DNA of 64,000 bases from contig SUZD01000008.1 in NCBI GenBank assembly GCA_015060105.1, positions 30,685-94,684 on the forward strand. Reading direction: 5' to 3'. A model generated the notes under the pieces. It was not told the DNA's origin, searched no databases, and saw only the letters and a list, made by a program, of their open reading frames with translations. Made by a program: the position numbers and the translations under genes. Each line of letters starts with the position of its first letter. The stretch's first letter is position 1. The DNA is from Rikenellaceae bacterium (GTDB taxonomy: Bacteria > Bacteroidota > Bacteroidia > Bacteroidales > Rikenellaceae). Shown here piece by piece: positions 51,414 through 60,960 of this stretch.

Positions 51414-51977
51414 TTATGCTTGAATGAACTCTTCGAGAATCTTGGTTGCCTGCTCAATGGCCTCGTCCAAATTGTCGTTGATGACAATATGGTCGAAATT
51501 GGGTGCCTTTTCGATTTCGCTTGCGGCTTTGGCTACGCGTTTGGCAATAACTTCGGCAGTGTCGGTAGCGCGACCCACAAGGCGTCGCTCCAATTCCTCA
51601 ACCGAAGGGGGCATGACAAACACCGAGCAAGCCTGCTCGCCGAAAATCTCTTTAAGGCGAATGCCACCCATCACATCAACGTCGAAAGCGATGACATTCC
51701 CTTTGCTCCAAATACGCTCCATCTCGCTACGCAGGGTGCCATAGAAACTTCCGCCATACACCTCTTCCCACTCGACGAATTTGTCCTCGGCAATAGCCGC
51801 ACGGAACTCCTCGGTTGTGAGGAAATAGTACTCCCTGCCGTGTTGCTCACTTCCACGAGGTGCGCGTGAAGTGGCCGAAATAGAGAATTCCAAATTCGGG
51901 AAGCGTTTCAGTAGCGCACCTACAATGGTACTTTTGCCGGCTCCGCTGGGAGCCGAAAATATGATGAGTTTACCCAT
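51414..51977 (-). CDS. gmk: Guanylate kinase
   Basis: Gmk phosphorylates GMP to GDP with ATP. The 187-aa protein has the P-loop FSAPSGAGKSTIV (7-19), the GMP-binding SRAPRGSEQHGREYYFLT segment, and FDVDVMGGIRLKE. Length is standard. It lies 3 bp after yicC and 8 bp before nadD in the same operon. Confidence 0.96.
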   Translation of the reverse strand: MGKLIIFSAPSGAGKSTIVGALLKRFPNLEFSISATSRAPRGSEQHGREYYFLTTEEFRAAIAEDKFVEWEEVYGGSFYGTLRSEMERIWSKGNVIAFDVDVMGGIRLKEIFGEQACSVFVMPPSVEELERRLVGRATDTAEVIAKRVAKAASEIEKAPNFDHIVINDNLDEAIEQATKILEEFIQA

Positions 51978-51980
51978 ATC

Positions 51981-52850
51981 TTACAAAATGTTGAGGACCT
52001 GTTCTTTGATTTTTTCCAACTCGTCTTTCATCTTGACAACCAGAATCTGAATATCTGCATTATTGGCTTTTGAGCCCATTGTGTTAATCTCACGACCCAT
52101 CTCCTGTGCGATGAATCCGAGTTTGCGGCCAACTTGCTCCTCTTCGCCTGCGGTGTTACGGAAGTAATCGCAATGGTTTTTGAGTCGCACTTTCTCCTCG
52201 GTAATATCGAGTTTTTCGAGGTAATATATAATCTCTTGCTCCAAACGGTTGGTGTCAGGCTCGACATTGAGTTTTGCCAAATTCTCGTTGATGCGTGTGC
52301 GAATGGTCTCGATACGACTCTCCTCGAAAGGCACAACTGCATTCTTGTAACCCTCAATCAAATCCACGCGTGAAAGCAAATCGGCAATCAGTGCTGCACC
52401 CTCTTGCTGACGGAACGAATTGAACTCTTCGAGAGCCGAGTGAACGCCATTGATAATAGCCGAGTGCTCCTCCTCCGAGATAGTCGCGGCCTCTTGACTT
52501 ACGACATCAGGCATACGCATTATAACCTCGGTGAGATTTGGACAAGTGGTGATGCCGACAGCCTCTTGCGCCTCGACAATTTGGCGATAGTAGGCTGTAA
52601 ACAACTCCTTGTTTATAGATGTGGTACTCTCAACGGCCGTAGTCTCGACCGAAATTGCTATCTCGGCTTTGCCGCGTACAATCTCTTTGGATGCAATGGT
52701 ACGAATTTCGTATTCAAGGGTGCGGTATTTGCCGGGAAGTTTGAGCGAGAGGTCAAGTTGCTTGCTGTTGAGCGAGCGTATTTCAACGGTTATTTTTTTG
52801 TTGTTAAGGGCTGTAACGGATTTGCCGAAGCCCGTCATAGATTTAATCAT
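51981..52850 (-). CDS. YicC family endoribonuclease-like protein
   Basis: The 289-aa protein opens with the YicC signature MIKSMTGFGKSV and EIRSLNSKQLDLSLKLP. It closes with the DUF1732 C-terminal part TMGSKANNADIQILVVKMKDELEKIKEQVLNIL. Length and domain plan are normal. E. coli YicC has been linked to RNA cleavage and regulation of small RNAs. It leads the five-gene operon with gmk, nadD, DUF3109 and ygiQ and is divergent from serC across a 259-bp region with promoters for both. Confidence 0.93.
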   Translation of the reverse strand: MIKSMTGFGKSVTALNNKKITVEIRSLNSKQLDLSLKLPGKYRTLEYEIRTIASKEIVRGKAEIAISVETTAVESTTSINKELFTAYYRQIVEAQEAVGITTCPNLTEVIMRMPDVVSQEAATISEEEHSAIINGVHSALEEFNSFRQQEGAALIADLLSRVDLIEGYKNAVVPFEESRIETIRTRINENLAKLNVEPDTNRLEQEIIYYLEKLDITEEKVRLKNHCDYFRNTAGEEEQVGRKLGFIAQEMGREINTMGSKANNADIQILVVKMKDELEKIKEQVLNIL

Positions 52851-52874
52851 ACACTTGTCCGATTATTGATTAGG

Positions 52875-52906
52875 CAAAGATATGATTTTTGCGTGAGATT
52901 TCACAA
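52875..52906 (-). promoter_or_regulatory. Promoter of the yicC operon
   Basis: On the minus strand TTG (52906-52904), 21 bp, TATCTTTG (52882-52875), 24 bp upstream of the ATG. Matches the Bacteroidota consensus with a three-base -33 core. Confidence 0.6.
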
Positions 52907-52937
52907 TCTTGTGGCTGTTTTGTGCTATCTTGTGAAA
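52899..52937. repeat. Inverted repeat between the yicC and serC promoters
   Basis: TTTCACAA (52899-52906) and TTGTGAAA (52930-52937) are perfect 8-bp inverted arms 23 bp apart. One arm overlaps the -33 region of the yicC promoter, so it could be an operator, though no regulator is suggested. Confidence 0.4.
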
Positions 52938-53007
52938 GTTGGTGTGAAAAAAAGTGTCAAAAAAGTGAAAAAGAGGTTGAGAAGAGAATAATAATACCAA
53001 ATTTTTG

Positions 53008-53015
53008 TATATTTG
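53008..53015 (+). promoter_or_regulatory. -7 promoter box of the serC operon
   Basis: TATATTTG fits TAnnTTTG. The leader to the serC ATG (53110) is about 90 nt, longer than at other promoters here. The -33 element is not clear. Confidence 0.5.
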
Positions 53016-53109
53016 TAATTGACTAACCCGTATTCAATACACTTGAAAGAGCTGTGGCGAGTGCGGGTGTATTTATAAGAAAAATGAACACAAATAACCT
53101 AATACAACT

Positions 53110-54183
53110 ATGAAAAAACACAATTTCAATGCAGGACCTTCGATTCTACCCGATGTAGTCCTCGAAAATGCGGCCAAAGCGATTCTTGATTTCAATGGTA
53201 GTGGTTTGTCGCTTTTGAGCATCTCGCACCGTACTGCCGATTTTGATGCAGTATTGGCGAGTGCCGATGCGCTTTTCCGTGAATTGTTGAATATCCCCGA
53301 CAACTACAAGATTTTCTTTGTTGGTGGTGGCGCCAGCACTCAATTCTTCCATATGCCTGCAAACTTCTTGGGTAAGAAGGCGGGTTATGTAAATACAGGC
53401 GTTTGGACCAAGAAGGCTATCAAAGAGGCTAAACTTTTTGGCGAGGTTGAAATTGTCGCTTCGTCCGAGGATAAGAATTTTACATATATCCCCAAGGGAT
53501 ACGATATACCCACCGATTTGGACTACCTCTATATCTGTACCAATAATACAATCTATGGAACAGAGTATAAGACCGATATCGACTCGCCCGTACCTCTGAT
53601 TGCCGATATGAGTAGCGATATTATGAGTCGTCCTATTGATGTGAGTAAGTATGCTGTAATCTATGGTGGCGCACAGAAAAACTTGGCTCCTGCGGGTGTG
53701 TCGTTCGTGATTATCCGTGACGATATGCTTCAAAAGGTTGTTCGTCCTCTGCCTACTATGATGAATGTTAATACCCATGTTGATAATAATTCGATGTTCA
53801 ATACACCTCCCGTGTTCCCGATTTATGTGATGAACGAGACTCTGAAATGGTTGAAGAGTATTGGTGGTATTGATGAGATTTATCGTCGCAATGTCGAGAA
53901 AGCAGGCTTGTTGTATGATGCAATCGACCGCAGTAAGATTTTCCGTGGTACAGTAGCCAAGGAGGATCGTTCGTTGATGAATATCTGCTTCGTGATGGAG
54001 GAGGGCTACGAGGATTTGGCTCCCGCATTTATGGAGTTTGCAAAGTCCAAAGGTATGGTCGGAATCAAGGGTCACCGTTTGGTTGGCGGTTTCCGTGCGT
54101 CGTGCTACAATGCACTGCCGCTTGAAAGTGTACAGGCTCTCGTGGCTTGCATGGAGGAGTTCGAGGCAGCAAATGTTAAATAG
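53110..54183 (+). CDS. serC: Phosphoserine aminotransferase
   Basis: SerC transaminates 3-phosphohydroxypyruvate to phosphoserine with glutamate, using pyridoxal phosphate. The 357-aa product has the start [18 protein letters not shown], the [16 protein letters not shown] substrate region and the PLP-binding lysine in [12 protein letters not shown] (Lys190). The C-terminal [20 protein letters not shown] is also typical. It is followed after 8 bp by serA. Confidence 0.97.
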   Translation: MKKHNFNAGPSILPDVVLENAAKAILDFNGSGLSLLSISHRTADFDAVLASADALFRELLNIPDNYKIFFVGGGASTQFFHMPANFLGKKAGYVNTGVWTKKAIKEAKLFGEVEIVASSEDKNFTYIPKGYDIPTDLDYLYICTNNTIYGTEYKTDIDSPVPLIADMSSDIMSRPIDVSKYAVIYGGAQKNLAPAGVSFVIIRDDMLQKVVRPLPTMMNVNTHVDNNSMFNTPPVFPIYVMNETLKWLKSIGGIDEIYRRNVEKAGLLYDAIDRSKIFRGTVAKEDRSLMNICFVMEEGYEDLAPAFMEFAKSKGMVGIKGHRLVGGFRASCYNALPLESVQALVACMEEFEAANVK

Positions 54184-54191
54184 TTGATATT

Positions 54192-55115
54192 ATGAAAATT
54201 CTTGTTGCAACCGAAAAACCCTTTGCGCGCAAGGCGGTAGAGGGTATTGGCGCAATCGTAGCCGAAGCAGGTTATGAGGTTGTGTTGCTCGAAAAATATA
54301 CCGACAAAGCACAACTGCTCGAAGCCGTTGTCGATGTTGATGGTCTTATTATTCGTAGTGATAAAGTTACTTCGGAGGTGGTTGATGCTGCCAAGAATCT
54401 GAAAATCGTTGTTCGTGCGGGTGCCGGTTATGATAATGTCGATTTGGCTGCTTGCTCGGCTCGTGGTATTGTCGTGATGAATACTCCCGGCCAAAACTCC
54501 AATGCCGTGGCAGAGTTGGCTATCGGAATGATGATTTTTATGGCTCGTAATAAGTTTACACCCGGAACAGGTACCGAGCTCAAAGGCAAACGACTCGGTA
54601 TCCACGCCTACGGCAATGTGGGTCGTTTGGTAGGTCGCTGTGGTAAAGCATTGGGTATGGAGGTGTCGGCTTATGATCCGTTCATTACCGATGCGGCATA
54701 TTTCGAGGCAGAGGGCGTGCGCAAGGTTGATAGTGTCGAGGAACTGTATTCGACAGCCGACTATGTTTCGATTCATATTCCCGCAACACCCCAAACCAAA
54801 GGCAGTATCGGATATGAGTTGCTTAAAGGTATGCCCAAAGGTGCAACTATTATCAATACTGCACGTAAGGAGGTTATTGACGAGGCTGGACTTATGCAAG
54901 TGCTGACCGAGCGCGAGGATATGAAGTATGCAACAGATGTTGCTGCCGAATGTCAAGTTGAACTTGATGAGAAATTTGGCAAACGAGTTTTTGCTACTGC
55001 CAAGAAGATGGGTGCCGAAACAGCCGAGGCCAATATCAATGCTGGTCTTGCTGCGGCTCGTCAAGCGGTTGGCTACCTCAAAGACGGCATAACAAAGTTC
55101 CAAGTTAATAAATAG
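54192..55115 (+). CDS. serA: D-3-phosphoglycerate dehydrogenase, short form
   Basis: SerA oxidises 3-phosphoglycerate with NAD at the start of serine synthesis. The 307-aa protein keeps the D-2-hydroxyacid dehydrogenase plan (VRAGAGYDNVDLAA, the NAD-binding GIHAYGNVGRLVGR, INTARKEVIDE) but lacks the ACT/serine-binding C-terminus. The catalytic His segment (usually TPHIGGST) reads TAKKMGAET, with Lys271 where the His belongs. I recall Bacteroides SerA having TPKKMGAQT there, so this may be a lineage-specific variant rather than a defect. Neighbouring serC supports the assignment. Confidence 0.9.
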   Translation: MKILVATEKPFARKAVEGIGAIVAEAGYEVVLLEKYTDKAQLLEAVVDVDGLIIRSDKVTSEVVDAAKNLKIVVRAGAGYDNVDLAACSARGIVVMNTPGQNSNAVAELAIGMMIFMARNKFTPGTGTELKGKRLGIHAYGNVGRLVGRCGKALGMEVSAYDPFITDAAYFEAEGVRKVDSVEELYSTADYVSIHIPATPQTKGSIGYELLKGMPKGATIINTARKEVIDEAGLMQVLTEREDMKYATDVAAECQVELDEKFGKRVFATAKKMGAETAEANINAGLAAARQAVGYLKDGITKFQVNK

Positions 55116-55119
55116 AAGT

Positions 55120-56364
55120 ATGGTAAAGATAAAAGCATTTAAGGGTATCAGACCGCCCAAAGAGTATGCAGCCGAGGTTGCTTCTCGCCCCTATGATGTC
55201 CTTAATTCGGTAGAGGCGAAGGCCGAGGCTACCGAGCGTTCGTTATTGCATATCATTAAACCCGAAATTGATTTTGAGCCGATTGCCGACGAACACTCTG
55301 CCGAGGTGTATCAAAAGGCTGTTGAGAACTTTGCAAAATGGCGCAAAAATGGCTGGTTGGTACAAGATGAGCAGGAGTGCTACTATATCTATGCACAAAC
55401 AATGGACGGCCGTACTCAATATGGTCTTGTGGCCTGCTGCCATTTCGAGGATTATCTGTCGGGTAAGATTAAGAAACATGAATTGACCCGTAAAGATAAG
55501 GAGGAAGACCGTATGATTCATGTTCGTAATCAACGAGCCAATATCGAGCCGGTGTTCTTTGCTTATCCTGCCGAGGCCGAGATGGACGCTTTGGTTGCTG
55601 ATGTTGTGGCAAACCAAGAGCCCGAATACGACTTTGTTGCGGCTGATGGCTTTGGCCATACCTTCTGGAAGATTGATGACGCTGCCAAGATTGCGCGTAT
55701 TACCGCAATTTTCGAGGCTATCCCCGCTCTCTATGTAGCCGATGGCCACCATCGCACTGCCGCTGCTGCATTGGTTGGCGAGGAGTGTAAACGCAATAAT
55801 CCAAATCATACGGGCGATGAAGAGTATTGCTATTTCTTGTCTGTTATCTTCCCCGATAACCAACTTAAAATCATTGATTATAACCGAGTTGTCAAAGATT
55901 TGAATGGATTGACTCAGAGCGAGTTAATAGAAGCACTTAAAGCGGACTTTGAGGTAGCTCCAATGGGTGCCGAAATCTATACTCCTGCATCGTTGCACAA
56001 CTTTGCTATGTATCTTGGTGGCGAGTGGTATAGCCTTACAGCCAAGCCCGGAACTTATGACGATAGCGATCCGATTGGCGTTTTGGATGTTACCGTTTTG
56101 TCGAATCTTGTACTCGATAAAATTCTTGGTATTAAGGATTTGAGGACCGACAAACGAATAGATTTTGTAGGTGGTATTCGTGGACTTGGTGAGTTGAAGC
56201 GCCGTGTAGATAGTGGTGAAATGGCAGTTGCATTTGCTCTATATCCTGTATCGATGAAACAACTCATTGATATTGCCGATACGGGTAATATTATGCCGCC
56301 CAAAACCACTTGGTTTGAGCCAAAACTGCGCTCGGGTGTGGTAATCCACTCGTTCGAGGAGTAG
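55120..56364 (+). CDS. DUF1015 family protein
   Basis: The 414-aa cytoplasmic protein matches DUF1015: KAFKGIRPPKEYAAEVASRPYDVLN at the start, LLHIIKPEIDF, and the highly conserved YVADGHHRTAAAALV segment (about 205-219). A YEHFALYPVS-like region (VAFALYPVSMKQL) precedes the end. Its steady link to serA/serC in Bacteroidota suggests a part in serine metabolism, but no reaction has been shown to my knowledge. It starts 4 bp after serA and ends the operon before a terminator. Confidence 0.9.
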   Translation: MVKIKAFKGIRPPKEYAAEVASRPYDVLNSVEAKAEATERSLLHIIKPEIDFEPIADEHSAEVYQKAVENFAKWRKNGWLVQDEQECYYIYAQTMDGRTQYGLVACCHFEDYLSGKIKKHELTRKDKEEDRMIHVRNQRANIEPVFFAYPAEAEMDALVADVVANQEPEYDFVAADGFGHTFWKIDDAAKIARITAIFEAIPALYVADGHHRTAAAALVGEECKRNNPNHTGDEEYCYFLSVIFPDNQLKIIDYNRVVKDLNGLTQSELIEALKADFEVAPMGAEIYTPASLHNFAMYLGGEWYSLTAKPGTYDDSDPIGVLDVTVLSNLVLDKILGIKDLRTDKRIDFVGGIRGLGELKRRVDSGEMAVAFALYPVSMKQLIDIADTGNIMPPKTTWFEPKLRSGVVIHSFEE

Positions 56365-56383
56365 TAATTGATATTTGATACGG

Positions 56384-56415
56384 AAGGCTGTCCCGAGGGG
56401 CAGCCTTTTGTTTTG
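56384..56415 (+). terminator. Terminator of the serC-serA-DUF1015 operon
   Basis: AAGGCTG (56384-56390) pairs with CAGCCTT (56401-56407), extendable inside by CCC/GGG, followed by TTGTTTTG. Confidence 0.78.
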
Positions 56416-56442
56416 TCTTTTGGCGAATGTTTGCTATATTTG
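56412..56442 (+). promoter_or_regulatory. Consensus promoter of the MORN-GH25 gene
   Basis: TTTG (56412-56415), 19 bp, TATATTTG (56435-56442): exact fit to the Bacteroidota consensus, 25 bp before the ATG. The -33 box lies in the tail of the preceding terminator. Confidence 0.78.
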
Positions 56443-56467
56443 TTTGCATAATAGAACATAGGAACTT

Positions 56468-57739
56468 ATGAATAAATATAGTTTTTGGGGCTGGTTTGTC
56501 GTGGCATTTATTTTGGCTTATGGCGCACTTGCGGCCGTATGGCAATATACGCGCGTGCGTTATGTCGAAAAAGAGTTGTCTGACGGCAGCTTTTATAGTG
56601 GCGAGTGGTGTCGGGCGATGATGCACGGCAAGGGCGAATTAAATTACGCAGATGGCGGCAGGTATGTTGGCTATTTTGTACGAGATACAATGCACGGTCG
56701 AGGACAGATGTACTATGCCGATGGAGCACATTTCCGAGGAGTATGGCAAATGGGCTTGCGTCAGGGAAAAGGAGTGCTATGTTTGGCCGATAGTGCCTCG
56801 ATTTATGATGGCGAATGGCAGGGCGATACCCTTGTGAACGGCGTTTGGAGTACCGATACAATGCGCTATGAAGGGGATTTTCGAGAGTATCTGCCTGATG
56901 GCGAGGGCGTTTTGCGTCAAGATAATGGCGAGGAGTATGTGGGTCGCTGGCTTGGTGGAAAGCGTCATGGCGTGGGTCGCAAGAGTAATCCGACGACTAA
57001 TGAATTTGAGTTCGGCTATTGGTGTGCTGACTCATTGTGTGTACCCGAAGGTAAGCGATATGAGTTTGGTCAGAAGGTCTATGGTATTGATGTGTCGCAC
57101 CATCAAAAGCATATCACTTGGGGAGATTTGGCTCTCTACTGCGATGCGCGAGGTGAGGTCTATCATCAAGAACCACAGGATACAACTTACTTGCAACCCG
57201 TATGGTTTGCGATGATTAAATCTACCGAGGGAGCCACTTATCAAGACCCGCGATATGCTCGAAATGTGGCCGAGGCTCGCAAGTACGGACTTATCAAAGG
57301 CTCATATCACTATCTGCGTATGACCTCGACAATTCCAGACCAAGTAAATAACTATATTCTGAATACGGAGTGGTCAAAAGGTGATTTTCCGCCCATTTTG
57401 GATATTGAAGTTGCTCCCGAAGAGGTCGAATTGGTGGGCAAGGAGCGTTATCAAGAGCTGATTCTGCAATGGTTAGACGCTGTGGAGGCGTACTATGGTG
57501 TTCAACCTATTATCTATACCTATATCGCCTACAAACGAGAATTTCTGACTCGCAAGGAGTTTGATAAATACGATGTTTGGTTGGCGCGATATAGCGACAA
57601 ACGCCCCAAGCGTCACAAATGGATGATATGGCAGTTCTCCGATAGCGGACGCATATCGGGCATAGAGCCTATCGTAGATTTGAATCTCTATGATGGAGAT
57701 ATCGATGAGATGAGAGAGTATCTTATCGGTTGTCAATAA
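56468..57739 (+). CDS. MORN-repeat / GH25 lysozyme fusion protein
   Basis: The 423-aa protein has an N-terminal signal anchor (about 7-27), then six or so MORN repeats (about 40-185; e.g. YSGEWCRAMMHGKGELNYADGG, YVGYFVRDTMHGRGQMYY). A complete GH25 muramidase domain follows (about 205-420). The GH25 landmarks are YGIDVSHHQ (first Asp), FAMIKSTEGATYQD, GSYHYLR, the catalytic DIEV (Asp-Glu near 311) and WQFSDSGRI. GH25 enzymes cut the MurNAc-GlcNAc bond of peptidoglycan. The MORN half probably binds membrane lipid or protein partners in the periplasm. It is monocistronic and overlaps the convergent aldolase gene by 17 bp. Confidence 0.88.
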   Translation: MNKYSFWGWFVVAFILAYGALAAVWQYTRVRYVEKELSDGSFYSGEWCRAMMHGKGELNYADGGRYVGYFVRDTMHGRGQMYYADGAHFRGVWQMGLRQGKGVLCLADSASIYDGEWQGDTLVNGVWSTDTMRYEGDFREYLPDGEGVLRQDNGEEYVGRWLGGKRHGVGRKSNPTTNEFEFGYWCADSLCVPEGKRYEFGQKVYGIDVSHHQKHITWGDLALYCDARGEVYHQEPQDTTYLQPVWFAMIKSTEGATYQDPRYARNVAEARKYGLIKGSYHYLRMTSTIPDQVNNYILNTEWSKGDFPPILDIEVAPEEVELVGKERYQELILQWLDAVEAYYGVQPIIYTYIAYKREFLTRKEFDKYDVWLARYSDKRPKRHKWMIWQFSDSGRISGIEPIVDLNLYDGDIDEMREYLIGCQ

Positions 57740-58760
57740 TATGCAGTAATTGCTCCACCTCGTCGTCTGTTGTCGCCCAACTTGTTACAAATCGCACATC
57801 GCTATACTCCGTGCCTTTGGCGCCCCACAACTCAAATGATACTCCAGCGGCTTGGAGGCGTTCTATTTCGCTGTTTGGCAGACGGAAGAATTGCTGATTT
57901 GTAGGAGAATCCACAATAACCTCGTATCCTTGTGCCAAGAATGCTTGTTTGATGCGTTGTGCTTGCTGTACGGCGTGCTCTCCAATTTCCAAATATAGAT
58001 TGTCGCGGAATAACTCTCCGAATTGAACTCCAAGCAGGCGACCTTTGGCCAATAGTGCACCATGCAGTTTTACCAACGAAAACATATTTGGAAGCAACTT
58101 CGGATTGGTTACAACGACTGCCTCGCCAAACAATGCACCCGCTTTGGTGCCTCCAATGTAAAATACATCAGCCAAGCGGGCTATGTCTTCGAGAGTCACA
58201 TCGCTACTTTCGGTAGCCAATCCATATGCTAACCTCGCACCATCTATATATAAAGGTATATCTGCGTTGTGACAAACTCTGCTCAACTCCTCTAATTCTG
58301 CAAGTGAATATATCGTACCAAACTCTGTCGGGTGCGAAATGTAGAGCATGCCGGGCGCAACCATATGTTGATAGGTGTCGTCGGCATAAAACTCACGAAT
58401 ATAATGCTCTACATCGCTGGCGCATACCTTGCCTGCAATATGGGGGAGTGTGAGGACTTTGTGTCCTGATGCTTCGATTGCACCAGCCTCGTGAACATTT
58501 ATATGTCCGCTTTCGGCAGCGAGTACACCTTCGTGACGCGCAAGCAGACCATCAATAACCGTAGCATTGGTTTGTGTGCCTCCTACCAAGAGGTAAACTC
58601 GTGCTTCGGGTGCATTACAACACTTCTTGATTAGTTCGGCAGCTTCGGCAGTATAATGGTCGGTACCATATCCCGAAGTTTGTTCGAGATTTGTCGCAAC
58701 GAGTTTGCCAAGTAGGCGAGGGTGTGCCCCCGCCATATAGTCGGAATCAAAGCGTATCAT
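57723..58760 (-). CDS. Low-specificity L-threonine aldolase (PLP beta-eliminating lyase)
   Basis: The enzyme splits threonine or allo-threonine to glycine and acetaldehyde. The 345-aa product has RFDSDYMAGAHPRLL, the substrate/cofactor regions YGTDHYTAEA and GTQTNATVI, ISHPTEFGTIYSLAE, and the PLP lysine in IGGTKAGALFGE (Lys206), as in the threonine aldolase family. A related aromatic beta-eliminating lyase is less likely given the length and GGTKAG motif. It is followed upstream (in transcription order) by the GH97 gene with a 9-bp gap, so the two may be co-transcribed, although their functions do not obviously match. Confidence 0.88.
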   Translation of the reverse strand: MIRFDSDYMAGAHPRLLGKLVATNLEQTSGYGTDHYTAEAAELIKKCCNAPEARVYLLVGGTQTNATVIDGLLARHEGVLAAESGHINVHEAGAIEASGHKVLTLPHIAGKVCASDVEHYIREFYADDTYQHMVAPGMLYISHPTEFGTIYSLAELEELSRVCHNADIPLYIDGARLAYGLATESSDVTLEDIARLADVFYIGGTKAGALFGEAVVVTNPKLLPNMFSLVKLHGALLAKGRLLGVQFGELFRDNLYLEIGEHAVQQAQRIKQAFLAQGYEVIVDSPTNQQFFRLPNSEIERLQAAGVSFELWGAKGTEYSDVRFVTSWATTDDEVEQLLHIIDNR

Positions 58761-58769
58761 TTGATAAGT

Positions 58770-60893
<2,124 letters not shown>

Positions 60894-60904
60894 TCATTGA
60901 AATA

Positions 60905-60940
60905 AAAAGACGGTATTTCTGTGAGGCAGAAATACCGTCT
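60905..60940 (-). terminator. Terminator after carB
   Basis: Perfect 14-bp stem AGACGGTATTTCTG (60908-60921)/CAGAAATACCGTCT (60927-60940) with a 5-nt loop. On the minus strand it is followed by TTTTTATTT. It ends only about 17 nt before the GH97 ATG. Confidence 0.82.
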
Positions 60941-60960
60941 CGATAGGTTTTCGTAGTTTA

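Noticed and set aside
53146-55160. Two minus-strand ORFs (309 and 351 aa)
   Set aside because: They are antisense to serC and serA, which have full motif support.
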